NCBI RefSeq assembly: GCF_028656955.1 | Contig: NZ_JAMDGY010000055.1 | Coordinates: forward strand, 1-54,856 | Source: Pseudomonas fontis | GTDB taxonomy: Bacteria; Pseudomonadota; Gammaproteobacteria; Pseudomonadales; Pseudomonadaceae | Length of the DNA stretch: 54,856 nt | Direction: 5' to 3' | Part shown: one piece after another, positions 27,469 to 35,259 of the stretch | Numbering within the stretch: the first letter of the stretch is position 1 | How the letters are laid out: each line of letters starts with the position of its first letter | Program-made: the position numbers and the translations under genes | The notes under the pieces: generated by a model | The model's input: only the letters and a program-made list of their open reading frames with translations | The model's database searches: none | Told to the model about the DNA's origin: nothing

Positions 27469-28404
27469 ATGGCTGGCATTCTCGACACGGTAGACCAACG
27501 GACACAACTGGTAGGTGAGAACCGCCTGGAAATCCTCATGTTCCGCCTGGCGGGTCGTCAGCTGTTCGCGATCAACGTGTTCAAGGTCCAGGAAGTCCTG
27601 CAACTGCCCAAGCTGACCCTGATGCCGCAGCGTCACGCGTACGTCTGTGGCGTGGTCAACCTGCGTGGCCAGACGCTGCCGGTAATCGACCTGTCGCAGG
27701 CCATCGGTATGCGGCCGATTGTGCCGGGGCCCAACAGCACCATCATCGTCACCGAGTACAACCGTTCGGTGCAGGCGTTCCTGGTAGGGGGCGTGGACCG
27801 CATCGTCAACATGAACTGGGAGGCCATCCTGCCACCGCCGACCAGTGCCGGTCGCCAGCATTACCTGACGGCGATCAGCAAGGTGGACGAGCAGTTGGTG
27901 GAGATCATCGACGTCGAGAAGGTACTGGCCGAGATCGTGCCGTACAACGCCAAGGTCTCCCGCGACAAGCTCGAAGACCCGGTGTTGGCGCGGGCACGTG
28001 GGCGTGAAGTGCTGCTGGTGGACGACTCCACGGTGGCGCTGGCGCAGCTGCGCGAAACCCTGTCGCAGCTTGGCGTGAAGATGCATGTGGCCAGTGATGG
28101 CCTGAAAGCGTTGAAGCTGCTCAAGAGCTGGGCGGATGCGGGCGAAGATGTCTGCGAGAAATTGCTGATGATCTTTACCGACGCCGAAATGCCGGAGATG
28201 GATGGTTACCGCCTGACCACCGAGATCCGCAACGATGCGCGCCTGCGCGGCCTCTATGTGGTGCTGCACACCTCGTTGTCGGGCAGTTTCAACGAATCGA
28301 TGGTGAAGAAGGTCGGCTGCGACAACTTCCTCTCCAAGTTCCAGCCGGACAAGCTGGTCGACGTGGTGCGCCAGCGCCTGATGCTCGACGAAGCCACGGC
28401 CTGA
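27469..28404 (+). CDS. cheV: Chemotaxis coupling/adaptation protein CheV
   Basis: Cytosolic protein of 311 residues made of an N-terminal CheW domain (LEILMFRLAGRQLFAINVFK; VCGVVNLRGQTLPVIDLSQA) and a C-terminal receiver domain. The receiver has Asp185-Asp186 in VLLVDDST and phosphoacceptor Asp238 in FTDAEMPEMDGYR. CheV couples receptors to CheA, and its phosphorylation adjusts adaptation. The ATG at 27469 follows GGGGGA with a 5-nt spacer. The frame is open upstream to 27379, but the perfect FliA promoter lies inside that stretch, which excludes it. No other che genes are adjacent. Confidence 0.95.
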   Translation: MAGILDTVDQRTQLVGENRLEILMFRLAGRQLFAINVFKVQEVLQLPKLTLMPQRHAYVCGVVNLRGQTLPVIDLSQAIGMRPIVPGPNSTIIVTEYNRSVQAFLVGGVDRIVNMNWEAILPPPTSAGRQHYLTAISKVDEQLVEIIDVEKVLAEIVPYNAKVSRDKLEDPVLARARGREVLLVDDSTVALAQLRETLSQLGVKMHVASDGLKALKLLKSWADAGEDVCEKLLMIFTDAEMPEMDGYRLTTEIRNDARLRGLYVVLHTSLSGSFNESMVKKVGCDNFLSKFQPDKLVDVVRQRLMLDEATA

Positions 28405-28482
28405 TCCTGCATGTGCCGGGCAGCGTTTGCCCGGCGCGCGGTGTAAGCTGGCGCTCTTCGATCATCTTGAGGGCAGGCAGCC

Positions 28483-29286
28483 ATGCAGTTGAGTGCGCTT
28501 TACCGTTATCCACTTAAGTCCGCCCGGGGCGAAGCCCTTGAGCGCTCGGCCACCGGGTTGCTGGGGTTGGTTGGGGATCGCCGCTGGATGCTGGTAGACC
28601 GTGACAGCGGTCGCTTCCTGACCCAGCGGGCCTTTGCCCAGATGAGCCAGCTGTCGGCGCTGTATGCGCCCGACGGCGGCTTGCTGCTCAGTGCTGCCGG
28701 GCAGGCGCCGCTGCATGTGGCGGTGCCTGAGGCGAGCGAGGCGCTGCGGGGGGTGACGATCTGGCGTGACACCTTTCGTGTACCGGATGCCGGGGACGCT
28801 GCAGCTGACTGGCTGAGTGCGTTTATCGGCAAGCCGGTGCGGCTGGTGCATGTGCCGCAGGAGCGCACGCGATTTTTGCCTTCCGGGTATGGTCAGATTG
28901 ATGATCGCGTGGCGTTTGCCGATGGTTTTCCCCTGCTGTTGATTGGCCAGGGATCGTTGGATGACCTGGTTGGACGGGTTGGGCGGCCGTTGGCGATGGA
29001 GCGCTTCAGGCCCAACCTGGTGATCACCGGGAGTACGGCGTTCGCTGAAGATGGCTGGAAGCGGATTCGCATCGGGACGCAGGATTTTCGGGTGCTCAAG
29101 CCGTGTTCGCGGTGCATCTTGACCACCATCGACCCGCAAACCGGGGAGCGTAGTGATGACCGTGAGCCGCTGACGACGCTCAAGACCTATCGGGAGAAAG
29201 AGGGGGATGTGATGTTTGGGCAGAACCTGGTGGCCGATGGGGAAGGGGTGCTTGAGGTGGGCATGGATGTTGTGGTGTTGGAGTAG
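28483..29286 (+). CDS. MOSC-domain protein (YcbX-like)
   Basis: Protein of 267 residues with an N-terminal beta-barrel MOSC_N domain (MQLSALYRYPLKSARGEAL) and a C-terminal MOSC domain (RFRPNLVITGSTAFAEDGWK). The conserved Cys lies in KPCSRCILTTIDPQTGE, the residue expected to contact molybdenum cofactor. E. coli YcbX and mARC-type relatives reduce N-hydroxylated compounds with a molybdenum cofactor. This version lacks the C-terminal 2Fe-2S ferredoxin domain of YcbX, so a separate electron donor is needed. moaB-moeA lie 6 kb upstream in the same orientation. The ATG at 28483 has GGGCAGGCAGCC upstream. Confidence 0.88.
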   Translation: MQLSALYRYPLKSARGEALERSATGLLGLVGDRRWMLVDRDSGRFLTQRAFAQMSQLSALYAPDGGLLLSAAGQAPLHVAVPEASEALRGVTIWRDTFRVPDAGDAAADWLSAFIGKPVRLVHVPQERTRFLPSGYGQIDDRVAFADGFPLLLIGQGSLDDLVGRVGRPLAMERFRPNLVITGSTAFAEDGWKRIRIGTQDFRVLKPCSRCILTTIDPQTGERSDDREPLTTLKTYREKEGDVMFGQNLVADGEGVLEVGMDVVVLE

Positions 29287-29630
29287 TTTTTGATGGGGGT
29301 GTGGGGCTTTCGGGCCTCTTGCGCCCCGGCGGCAGATCACGATCAATGCTGCGCTCCGGCGCCCCGACAAGCCCCCGTAGCCGCTGCCGTGAGGCTGCGC
29401 TCGCCTGCATAGCAGGCGCCGCCTTTGGGAGCCCTCACGGGCTCCAGCGCAGCCTATCGGCAGCGGCTACAAAAAGGGTGCAAGACAGTTGTTCCCACAG
29501 TGTGTGGCTTTGCTTTGTGTGATGTACACAAATCGCTGAGTGGAGCCTGCACGGAGCCTTGGACGGCCCTGCGGAGTGTGGGCAGGAGAGGGGCCTGCGA
29601 GGCCCCTACAGCTTGGATTAGCACACAAGC
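29287..29630. other. 344-bp convergent region without a gene
   Basis: It lies between the MOSC gene and the slt stop. It holds the second cloverleaf element (29377-29470) and a short hairpin AGGGGCC/GGCCCCT at 29589-29607 that may help end the slt transcript on the minus strand, though without a U tract. I see no coding frame. Confidence 0.55.
29377..29470. repeat. Cloverleaf palindromic element, copy 2 (reverse orientation)
   Basis: Reverse-complement copy of 19198-19293. The outer stem is 29377-29389 with 29458-29470. The second stem is 29392-29401 with 29446-29455. Internal hairpins lie at 29402-29418 and 29428-29445. Compared over 94 nt there are four substitutions, all in bulges, linker or loop, and none in a stem. 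Confidence 0.88.
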
Positions 29631-31556
29631 CTACTGATCATCAAAATACCGCTCATGCCAATCCACCAACGGCTGCGGCGAATTCAGCTTCTGCCCGTAG
29701 ATCACCGAATAAGACAGCACGTTCTGCACATACTGGCGCGTCTCATCAAATGGAATCGACTCAACCCACACGTCGAAGCTCAGGTGGTCCGCCCCGCGCA
29801 GCCACTGCCGAACCCGCCCAGGCCCCGCGTTGTAGGCGGCAGACGCCAACACCCGGTTGCCATTGAACTGGCTGTGCACCTGGCTCAGGTATGCAGCCCC
29901 CAGCTGAATGTTCTTGTCCGGGTTGAACACCTGCGCCGGGGAGGCCAACGGAATGTTGAACTTGCGCGCGGTCTCCTTGGCCGTCGCCGGCATCAATTGC
30001 ATCAGGCCGCTGGCCCCCACGCTGGACCGCGCATCGTCCATGAAGGCACTTTCCTGACGGGTAATCGCAAATACCCAGCTGGAATGCAGGCCCCGTACCT
30101 TGGCTTCACGCACCAACGTGTCGCGATGCGCCATCGGGAAGCGGATGTCCAGGTCGTCCCAGTACTGCGCCTGGCTGATGGTACGAATTGCCGGGAAGTA
30201 CCAGCGCAACTCGTACGCCAGGCGCGCCTGGGCAACCATTTCGTCACGGCTGAAGTGCCGGCTGACGTGGTACCACTCGCGGCGCCCATCGACGATCTGC
30301 CCGCGTGCATGGAATTCCAGCGCCCGACGCACGCCCGGCGTATTGCGCACCTTGTTGATCAGCGCCTGGCTCAATACCAGCGGCTTGTTGTTCAGTTGAT
30401 AAGGCGTCTGCGCCCGATCCGCCGCCAGGAAGCCATAGAAATCACGCTCGCGCGCCACGGTCTTGTACAGCAGCGGAACCTGCGGGTTCTTCGGCTGCGC
30501 CAGTTCCAGGCTGCGCGCCTGCCAGTAGCGCCAGCGGTTGGTCGTGGCCAGGTCTTGCGGCAGACGACGGGTCAGATCGTAGGCGTCTTCCCAGCGACCC
30601 AGGCGCAGCAGCAGGCGCAGGCGCCATTCGGTAACGGTGTTGTCGCGCAACTCCGGGTCGTACTTGGTCATCAGGTCCAGCGCGCGCGGGTCATAACGAC
30701 GCGCCAGGGTCAGGCCGATTTCATTGGCGATGGCGACTTTCTCATCGCGCGAGAAATGCATGCGGTTGGCATAGTCGTCGAGCAGCGCCATGGCGCGCTC
30801 CGGGTCTTGCCGGGCAAGGCGGCGCAGGCCCAGGCTGACCACGTCGGACATCGCCTCATCGACAGGTACGAAGCGCCCTGGCTGGTTCAGCAGCTCAGGC
30901 TTTTGCGCCACATCAACCAGCAAGCGACCTTGTGCACCCAGGGTATTCAGCGACTTCACCAGGCTGTTGGCCAAGGCATAGTTGCGTGCCTGCGCGGCGA
31001 GCTTGGCACGCTGCCAACGCTTCTGTTCGGTGAGCTGGCCCTGGGCCGCCCACAAGTCAAACAGGGCATCGCAGGCCGCAGGCTGCGACTTGCCAACCAA
31101 CCAGAGTTTCTCGGTGTTGGCGTAGCCTTCGGCCTTCAGGTTGTGGCTGAGCTGGTACTGGCCATTGAGGCAGTCCAACTCGGTGAAATTCATTTTCGGG
31201 TCGTAATACTTGACGAACGTCGGCCATTCGCCGCGATCAGCCAACCAACGCAACCAGCGCAGTTTCATCCAGTTGGCCTGGGGCAGGTCGCCGTGCTGGG
31301 CCAGGAAACGCTCGATTTCTTCGTTGCTGGCGGTCTTCAGGCGAGCCGTCAGCTCGTCATACGCCAGATAAGGCTCCAGCGGATAATCACGCAGGGCCTG
31401 TTCGTAACGGCGGTAGGGGCCGCTGTCACCCTTGGCCAGGGCGCGCTTGGCTTCGTCGTAGTACTGACGTTGCTGGGTGAGGTCGGCAGCCTGCGCGGCG
31501 TTGGCCGCGGTGGCAGAGAGGAGCAGGCAGGAAACAAGGCTGAGCAGGCGGCGCAT
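29631..31556 (-). CDS. slt: Soluble lytic murein transglycosylase Slt
   Basis: Periplasmic enzyme of 641 residues that cleaves the glycan strands of peptidoglycan to 1,6-anhydromuramyl products. It has an N-terminal signal peptide (MRRLLSLVSCLLLSATAANA), a long alpha-superhelical ring domain, and the lysozyme-like SLT domain near the C-terminus. The catalytic Glu is residue 502 in RQESAFMDDARS, followed by GASGLMQLMPATAKETA. AYNAGPGRVRQWL closes the active-site region. The Met at 31556 begins the signal peptide; an upstream extension to 31604 would spoil it. It is divergent from uup. Its products feed the NagZ recycling route encoded 15 kb away. Confidence 0.95.
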   Translation of the reverse strand: MRRLLSLVSCLLLSATAANAAQAADLTQQRQYYDEAKRALAKGDSGPYRRYEQALRDYPLEPYLAYDELTARLKTASNEEIERFLAQHGDLPQANWMKLRWLRWLADRGEWPTFVKYYDPKMNFTELDCLNGQYQLSHNLKAEGYANTEKLWLVGKSQPAACDALFDLWAAQGQLTEQKRWQRAKLAAQARNYALANSLVKSLNTLGAQGRLLVDVAQKPELLNQPGRFVPVDEAMSDVVSLGLRRLARQDPERAMALLDDYANRMHFSRDEKVAIANEIGLTLARRYDPRALDLMTKYDPELRDNTVTEWRLRLLLRLGRWEDAYDLTRRLPQDLATTNRWRYWQARSLELAQPKNPQVPLLYKTVARERDFYGFLAADRAQTPYQLNNKPLVLSQALINKVRNTPGVRRALEFHARGQIVDGRREWYHVSRHFSRDEMVAQARLAYELRWYFPAIRTISQAQYWDDLDIRFPMAHRDTLVREAKVRGLHSSWVFAITRQESAFMDDARSSVGASGLMQLMPATAKETARKFNIPLASPAQVFNPDKNIQLGAAYLSQVHSQFNGNRVLASAAYNAGPGRVRQWLRGADHLSFDVWVESIPFDETRQYVQNVLSYSVIYGQKLNSPQPLVDWHERYFDDQ

Positions 31557-31763
31557 GATACTTCCGGACAGTTTGACCAAAACGAGTGTCGGCGTCGCCA
31601 GCACTGATGGGTTACGGGCTTAAGCTTAGCTGTTTGCCGGGGGCGGATGAAAGCATTGTGCTTGTATCTGGACGTAAGCGCGACGACGGACCGCTCGCGG
31701 TTACACGTAATGTGAAGGAGGCCCAAGTCAGGTAGAATGCGCGCCCTGTTTTTGGAGAAGATC

Positions 31764-33680
31764 ATGACCCTGCTCAAATTAAGCGATGTGTCCCTTGCGT
31801 TCGGCGCCATGCCGTTGCTGGACAAGGTGTCCTGGCAGATCGCCCGTGGTGAGCGGGTCTGCATCATCGGCCGCAATGGCACAGGCAAATCAAGCATGCT
31901 GCGCCTGGTGAAGGGCGATCAGAAGCCCGATGAAGGCGATGTCTGGCGCGCACCCGGGCTGAAAATCGGCGAGCTGCCGCAGGAACTGCCAGTCGCCGAC
32001 GGGCGGACGGTTTTCGACGTGGTTGCCGAAGGCCTCGACGGGGTTGGCGCGCTGCTCGCCGAATACCATCACCTGAGCCAGAACATTCACACCGACGCCG
32101 ACCTCGAGAAGCTCATGCACGTCCAGCATGACCTCGAAGCCCGCGACGGCTGGCGTCTGCAGCAACTGGTCGACAGCACCCTGAGCCGCCTGCAACTGCC
32201 GGCCGACAAGACCCTGGCCGAGCTGTCCGGTGGCTGGCGTCGCCGCGTGCTGCTGGCCCAGGCGCTGGTGTCCGAACCGGACCTGCTGCTGCTCGACGAA
32301 CCAACCAACCACCTGGACATCGGCGCCATTGCCTGGCTTGAAGATGCCCTGAGCAGTTTCGGCGGCGCCGTGCTGTTCATTACCCACGACCGGTCCTTCT
32401 TGCAGAACCTGGCCAACCGCATCCTCGAACTGGACCGTGGCGGCCTGATCGACTGGAATGGCGATTACGCCAGCTTCCTGGTGCACAAGGAAGCCATGCT
32501 TTCCGCGGAAGAAACCGCCAACGCGCTGTTCGACAAGCGCCTGGCCCAGGAAGAAGTGTGGATTCGCCAGGGCATCAAGGCCCGTCGCACCCGTAACGAA
32601 GGCCGCGTACGTGCGCTGAAGGAACTGCGCGTCGAGCGTGGCGAGCGCCGCGAGCGTCAGGGCAAGGCCAACATCCAGCTCGACGTTGCGGAGAAATCCG
32701 GCAAGCAGGTGATGGTGCTGGAGAACGTTTCCTTCGCTCACCCGGGCGGGCCGAACCTGGTCAAGGATTTCTCCATGGTGCTGCAGCGCGAAGACCGCAT
32801 CGGTCTGCTCGGCGCCAACGGTACCGGCAAGACCACGCTGCTCAAGCTGATGCTCGGCGACCTGGAGCCCACCGGCGGCAAGGTCGAGTCCGGCACGCGC
32901 CTGGAAGTGGCCTACTTCGACCAGTTGCGCCATCAGTTGGACCTGGAAAAGACCGTGATCGAGAACCTCGCCGAAGGGCGCGACTTCATCGAGATCGACG
33001 GCCAGAACCGCCATGTCCTGAGCTACCTCGGTGACTTCCTGTTCAGCCCGCAGCGTGCCCGCACGCCGGTCAAGGCGCTGTCCGGGGGCGAGCGTGCGCG
33101 TCTGCTGCTGGCCAAACTGTTCAGCAAGCCGGCCAACCTGCTGGTACTCGACGAACCGACCAACGACCTCGACGTCGAAACCCTCGAGCTGCTCGAAGAA
33201 GTGCTGGCAGCCTTCAAGGGCACCGTACTGATGGTCAGTCACGACCGGGCATTCCTCGACAACGTGGTGACCAGCACGCTGGTGTTCGAAGGCGAAGGCA
33301 AGGTCCGCGAATACGTCGGTGGCTACCAGGACTGGATCCGTCAAGGCGGATCGCCGAAGTTGCTCGGTGTGTCCGAGAGCAAGTCCGGCAAGTCGGAGCT
33401 GAACACTGCCGTGGTCGAAGCCGCAGCGCCTGCGCCGGTGGCGGCACCCGCTGCCGAGACCAAGAAGAAGCTCAGCTACAAGCTGCAGCGCGAGCTGGAG
33501 GCTCTGCCAGGCCAGATCGACGCGGTGGAGCAGAAGATGGCTGCCGTACAGGCGCAAATCTCTGACGCGGGCTTCTACCAGCGCCCGATTGACCAGACCA
33601 CTGCGGTACTGGCCAGCCTGGAGCAATTGCAGGCCGAGCTGGACGTGCTGGTCGAGCGCTGGGCTGAACTCGACAGCTGA
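31764..33680 (+). CDS. uup: ABC-F ATPase Uup
   Basis: Cytosolic ABC-F protein of 638 residues that acts on ribosomes and is linked in E. coli to precise excision of transposons. It has two ATPase domains: the first with GRNGTGKSSML, LSGGWRRRVLLAQAL and LLLLDEPTNHLD; the second with GANGTGKTTLL, LSGGERARLLLAKL and VLDEPTNDLD. They are joined by a basic linker (RQGIKARRTRNEGRVRALKE). The C-terminal 80 residues form an Ala/Pro-rich spacer and a coiled coil (KKLSYKLQRELEALPGQIDA), the Uup-type DNA-binding tail. The ATG at 31764 follows TTTGGAGAAGATC, a good ribosome site. Confidence 0.95.
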   Translation: MTLLKLSDVSLAFGAMPLLDKVSWQIARGERVCIIGRNGTGKSSMLRLVKGDQKPDEGDVWRAPGLKIGELPQELPVADGRTVFDVVAEGLDGVGALLAEYHHLSQNIHTDADLEKLMHVQHDLEARDGWRLQQLVDSTLSRLQLPADKTLAELSGGWRRRVLLAQALVSEPDLLLLDEPTNHLDIGAIAWLEDALSSFGGAVLFITHDRSFLQNLANRILELDRGGLIDWNGDYASFLVHKEAMLSAEETANALFDKRLAQEEVWIRQGIKARRTRNEGRVRALKELRVERGERRERQGKANIQLDVAEKSGKQVMVLENVSFAHPGGPNLVKDFSMVLQREDRIGLLGANGTGKTTLLKLMLGDLEPTGGKVESGTRLEVAYFDQLRHQLDLEKTVIENLAEGRDFIEIDGQNRHVLSYLGDFLFSPQRARTPVKALSGGERARLLLAKLFSKPANLLVLDEPTNDLDVETLELLEEVLAAFKGTVLMVSHDRAFLDNVVTSTLVFEGEGKVREYVGGYQDWIRQGGSPKLLGVSESKSGKSELNTAVVEAAAPAPVAAPAAETKKKLSYKLQRELEALPGQIDAVEQKMAAVQAQISDAGFYQRPIDQTTAVLASLEQLQAELDVLVERWAELDS

Positions 33681-33686
33681 GGGGAG

Positions 33687-33717
33687 GGCAGCCCGGCGCA
33701 CAGTGCACCGGGCTGCC
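33687..33717. terminator. Hairpin between convergent uup and usp genes
   Basis: A perfect 10-bp stem, GGCAGCCCGG (33687-33696) with 33708-33717, has an 11-nt loop. It lies between two convergent stop codons. Neither strand has a strong U tract, so termination may be partial or Rho-assisted. Confidence 0.5.
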
Positions 33718-33722
33718 AGTGA

Positions 33723-34172
33723 TTACTCTTTCTTCTGCAGGCGTACCGCGAGCACATCGCAGGGTGCGCCATGCAGTACGTCGTTGGCGGTGGAGCCCAG
33801 CAACAGGGCCAGGCCGTGACGACCATGGCTGCCGACCACGATCAGGTCGCAGTGCTGCTCTTTGGCCAACTGGTGGATCTCCTGGCGTGGCTGGCCGTAG
33901 GTCAGGTGCGCGTCACCGCGATTGATATCCGGGTACTTGTTGTACAGCCGATCCATGCGCTCCTTGGCTTGGTCGAACTGTTGCTGCTGGAGTTGCGACA
34001 GGTCCATCGGTACGTCGCCGCCAAAGGCCATGGCCATGGGTTCGACGATGTGCACGAGGGACACCTTGGCATTGCCTGAGGTGCTTGAGGTGGCCAGCTC
34101 CCGGGCGCGCTTGATGACCGGGTCGCATTCTTCGGTCAGGTCGACAGCAACCAGGATGTGTTCATAGGGCAT
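33723..34172 (-). CDS. Universal stress protein (UspA family)
   Basis: Cytosolic protein of 149 residues with the USP fold. It starts MPYEHILVAVDLTEECDPVI and ends with the nucleotide-binding segment VVGSHGRHGLALLLGSTAND, which carries the G-2x-G-9x-G(S/T) pattern of ATP-binding members. Such proteins are induced by growth arrest and envelope or oxidative stress. The Met at 34172 is the usual start; one at 34190 is possible but adds SGEPL before it. GAGAACCTCTC precedes the start on the minus strand. Confidence 0.92.
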   Translation of the reverse strand: MPYEHILVAVDLTEECDPVIKRARELATSSTSGNAKVSLVHIVEPMAMAFGGDVPMDLSQLQQQQFDQAKERMDRLYNKYPDINRGDAHLTYGQPRQEIHQLAKEQHCDLIVVGSHGRHGLALLLGSTANDVLHGAPCDVLAVRLQKKE

Positions 34173-34282
34173 GAGAGGTTCTCCTGACAATCGCGATAGT
34201 TAAAGTATGGTCGGTTTCAGGCTGATCGCATCGAATCACGGCTAACCAGCTCAATTGCAAAGTCTTGATAGGAATAACAGAT

Positions 34283-34720
34283 ATGACGGTCTGGGTAGTA
34301 GTGTCAATCCTTGCGCTGATTCTCAGCCCGCTGGCCTGGCTGCTGCCGTCGCGGCGTACCAGCGGGCGCATGTCGCTGCGCATGGAGGCTCGGCGCATGG
34401 GCTTGCACATGCGCCTGGCCAAGCAGGACTGGCCGCATTGGCTGCCCGAAACCCTGCCGCACACCTGCGCGCAATACCACCGCGCGCGACGCAAGGGCCG
34501 AGTAGACAGCTGGGTGTACTACCAGGCGGCGCCTGGGCAGTGGGTGAATCAGTGGCGCGAGCCGTGTGAAGACCCGGTGCTGATGGCGCAGTTCTCGAAG
34601 ATGCCCGACAGCGTCTACAAGGTCGAAGCCGGGCCGCAGATGATTGCCCTGTATTGGGGCGAGAAGGGTGAGGCGTCTGTGTTGCAGGATATTGCCCAGT
34701 TGCTCAGAACACTGGCTTGA
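34283..34720 (+). CDS. Small membrane-anchored protein of unknown function
   Basis: A 145-residue protein with one N-terminal membrane helix (MTVWVVVSILALILSPLAWL) followed by a basic stretch (SRRTSGRMSLRMEARRMG) and a soluble Trp-rich domain (DWPHWLPETLPHTCAQYHRA; ALYWGEKGEASVLQDIAQLL). The charge pattern puts the soluble domain in the cytosol. I do not recognise a functional family, although the gene is conserved beside usp and fadB in other pseudomonads as far as I recall. The ATG at 34283 is preferred; an in-frame TTG at 34265 is the alternative. It is divergent from usp. Confidence 0.75.
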   Translation: MTVWVVVSILALILSPLAWLLPSRRTSGRMSLRMEARRMGLHMRLAKQDWPHWLPETLPHTCAQYHRARRKGRVDSWVYYQAAPGQWVNQWREPCEDPVLMAQFSKMPDSVYKVEAGPQMIALYWGEKGEASVLQDIAQLLRTLA

Positions 34721-34731
34721 ATCGCTGACAG

Positions 34732-34800
34732 CATCGCGGGACTAGCCCGCTCCCACAGAGGTCGATGTGATCCCTGTGGGAGCGGGCTAGTCCCGCGATG
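34732..34800. repeat. REP pair (class B, tails inward)
   Basis: Two perfect 27-bp inverted copies, 34732-34758 and 34774-34800, lie 15 bp apart. The core is GCGGGACTAGCCCGC and the tail is TCCCACAG. The core differs from class A, while the tail is shared. Confidence 0.9.
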
Positions 34801-35082
34801 CTTTCAAGGCCAGGCAGGCCGGAAATATTTCAGTCACAACCCAGCGTAGCTCGGCTTTTTTCCTGCGCCAGCGCACGCTCCCGCCTTTTTATACCCCGCG
34901 CGTTGAAACCCCCGCCGTTGGCGTCTCTCGCCTTGCGCACATCGCTTACATGAATGATCGACGATCACTGTCACCAGGGTTTCGTGGTTGTCTGAGCAAA
35001 ATGACCGGAAAGTCGCGTTTTCACAGTGCTTTTGTGTATTTGACATCGGCAGGCTTTTCGGTGAATGTGTGCGTACCCAAAT

Positions 35083-35109
35083 CAAACGGGCGTATGAATT
35101 GAGCGTTTG
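35083..35109. promoter_or_regulatory. Candidate operator upstream of fadB (PsrA-like half-sites)
   Basis: CAAACG (35083-35088) and CGTTTG (35104-35109) are inverted and 15 nt apart. PsrA sites have the same half-site sequence but a spacing of only 2-4 nt, so this is either a non-standard PsrA site, a site for another repressor, or chance. Confidence 0.3.
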
Positions 35110-35259
35110 TATTACCAGAAAGCTCTTACAGAATCCCGACTATCGCGCTGACGGGTGTGCCTGGTGCAAGGGTTCGGCAAACAGCGGCAGCATGCCGGCC
35201 GACTCTACTGCCAGTGATCAGCGTGTACAGTTCAGCTTCCATATCGTGGAGATCAGTTG

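Larger units (their letters stand above)
34721..35259. other. 539-bp region upstream of fadB
   Basis: There is no coding frame. It starts with a REP pair (34732-34800). Further on lies a TTGACA hexamer at 35040-35045 that could be a -35 box without a clear -10. The widely spaced inverted repeat CAAACG/CGTTTG is at 35083-35109. The fadB promoter and leader must lie in the last 220 bp. Confidence 0.5.
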
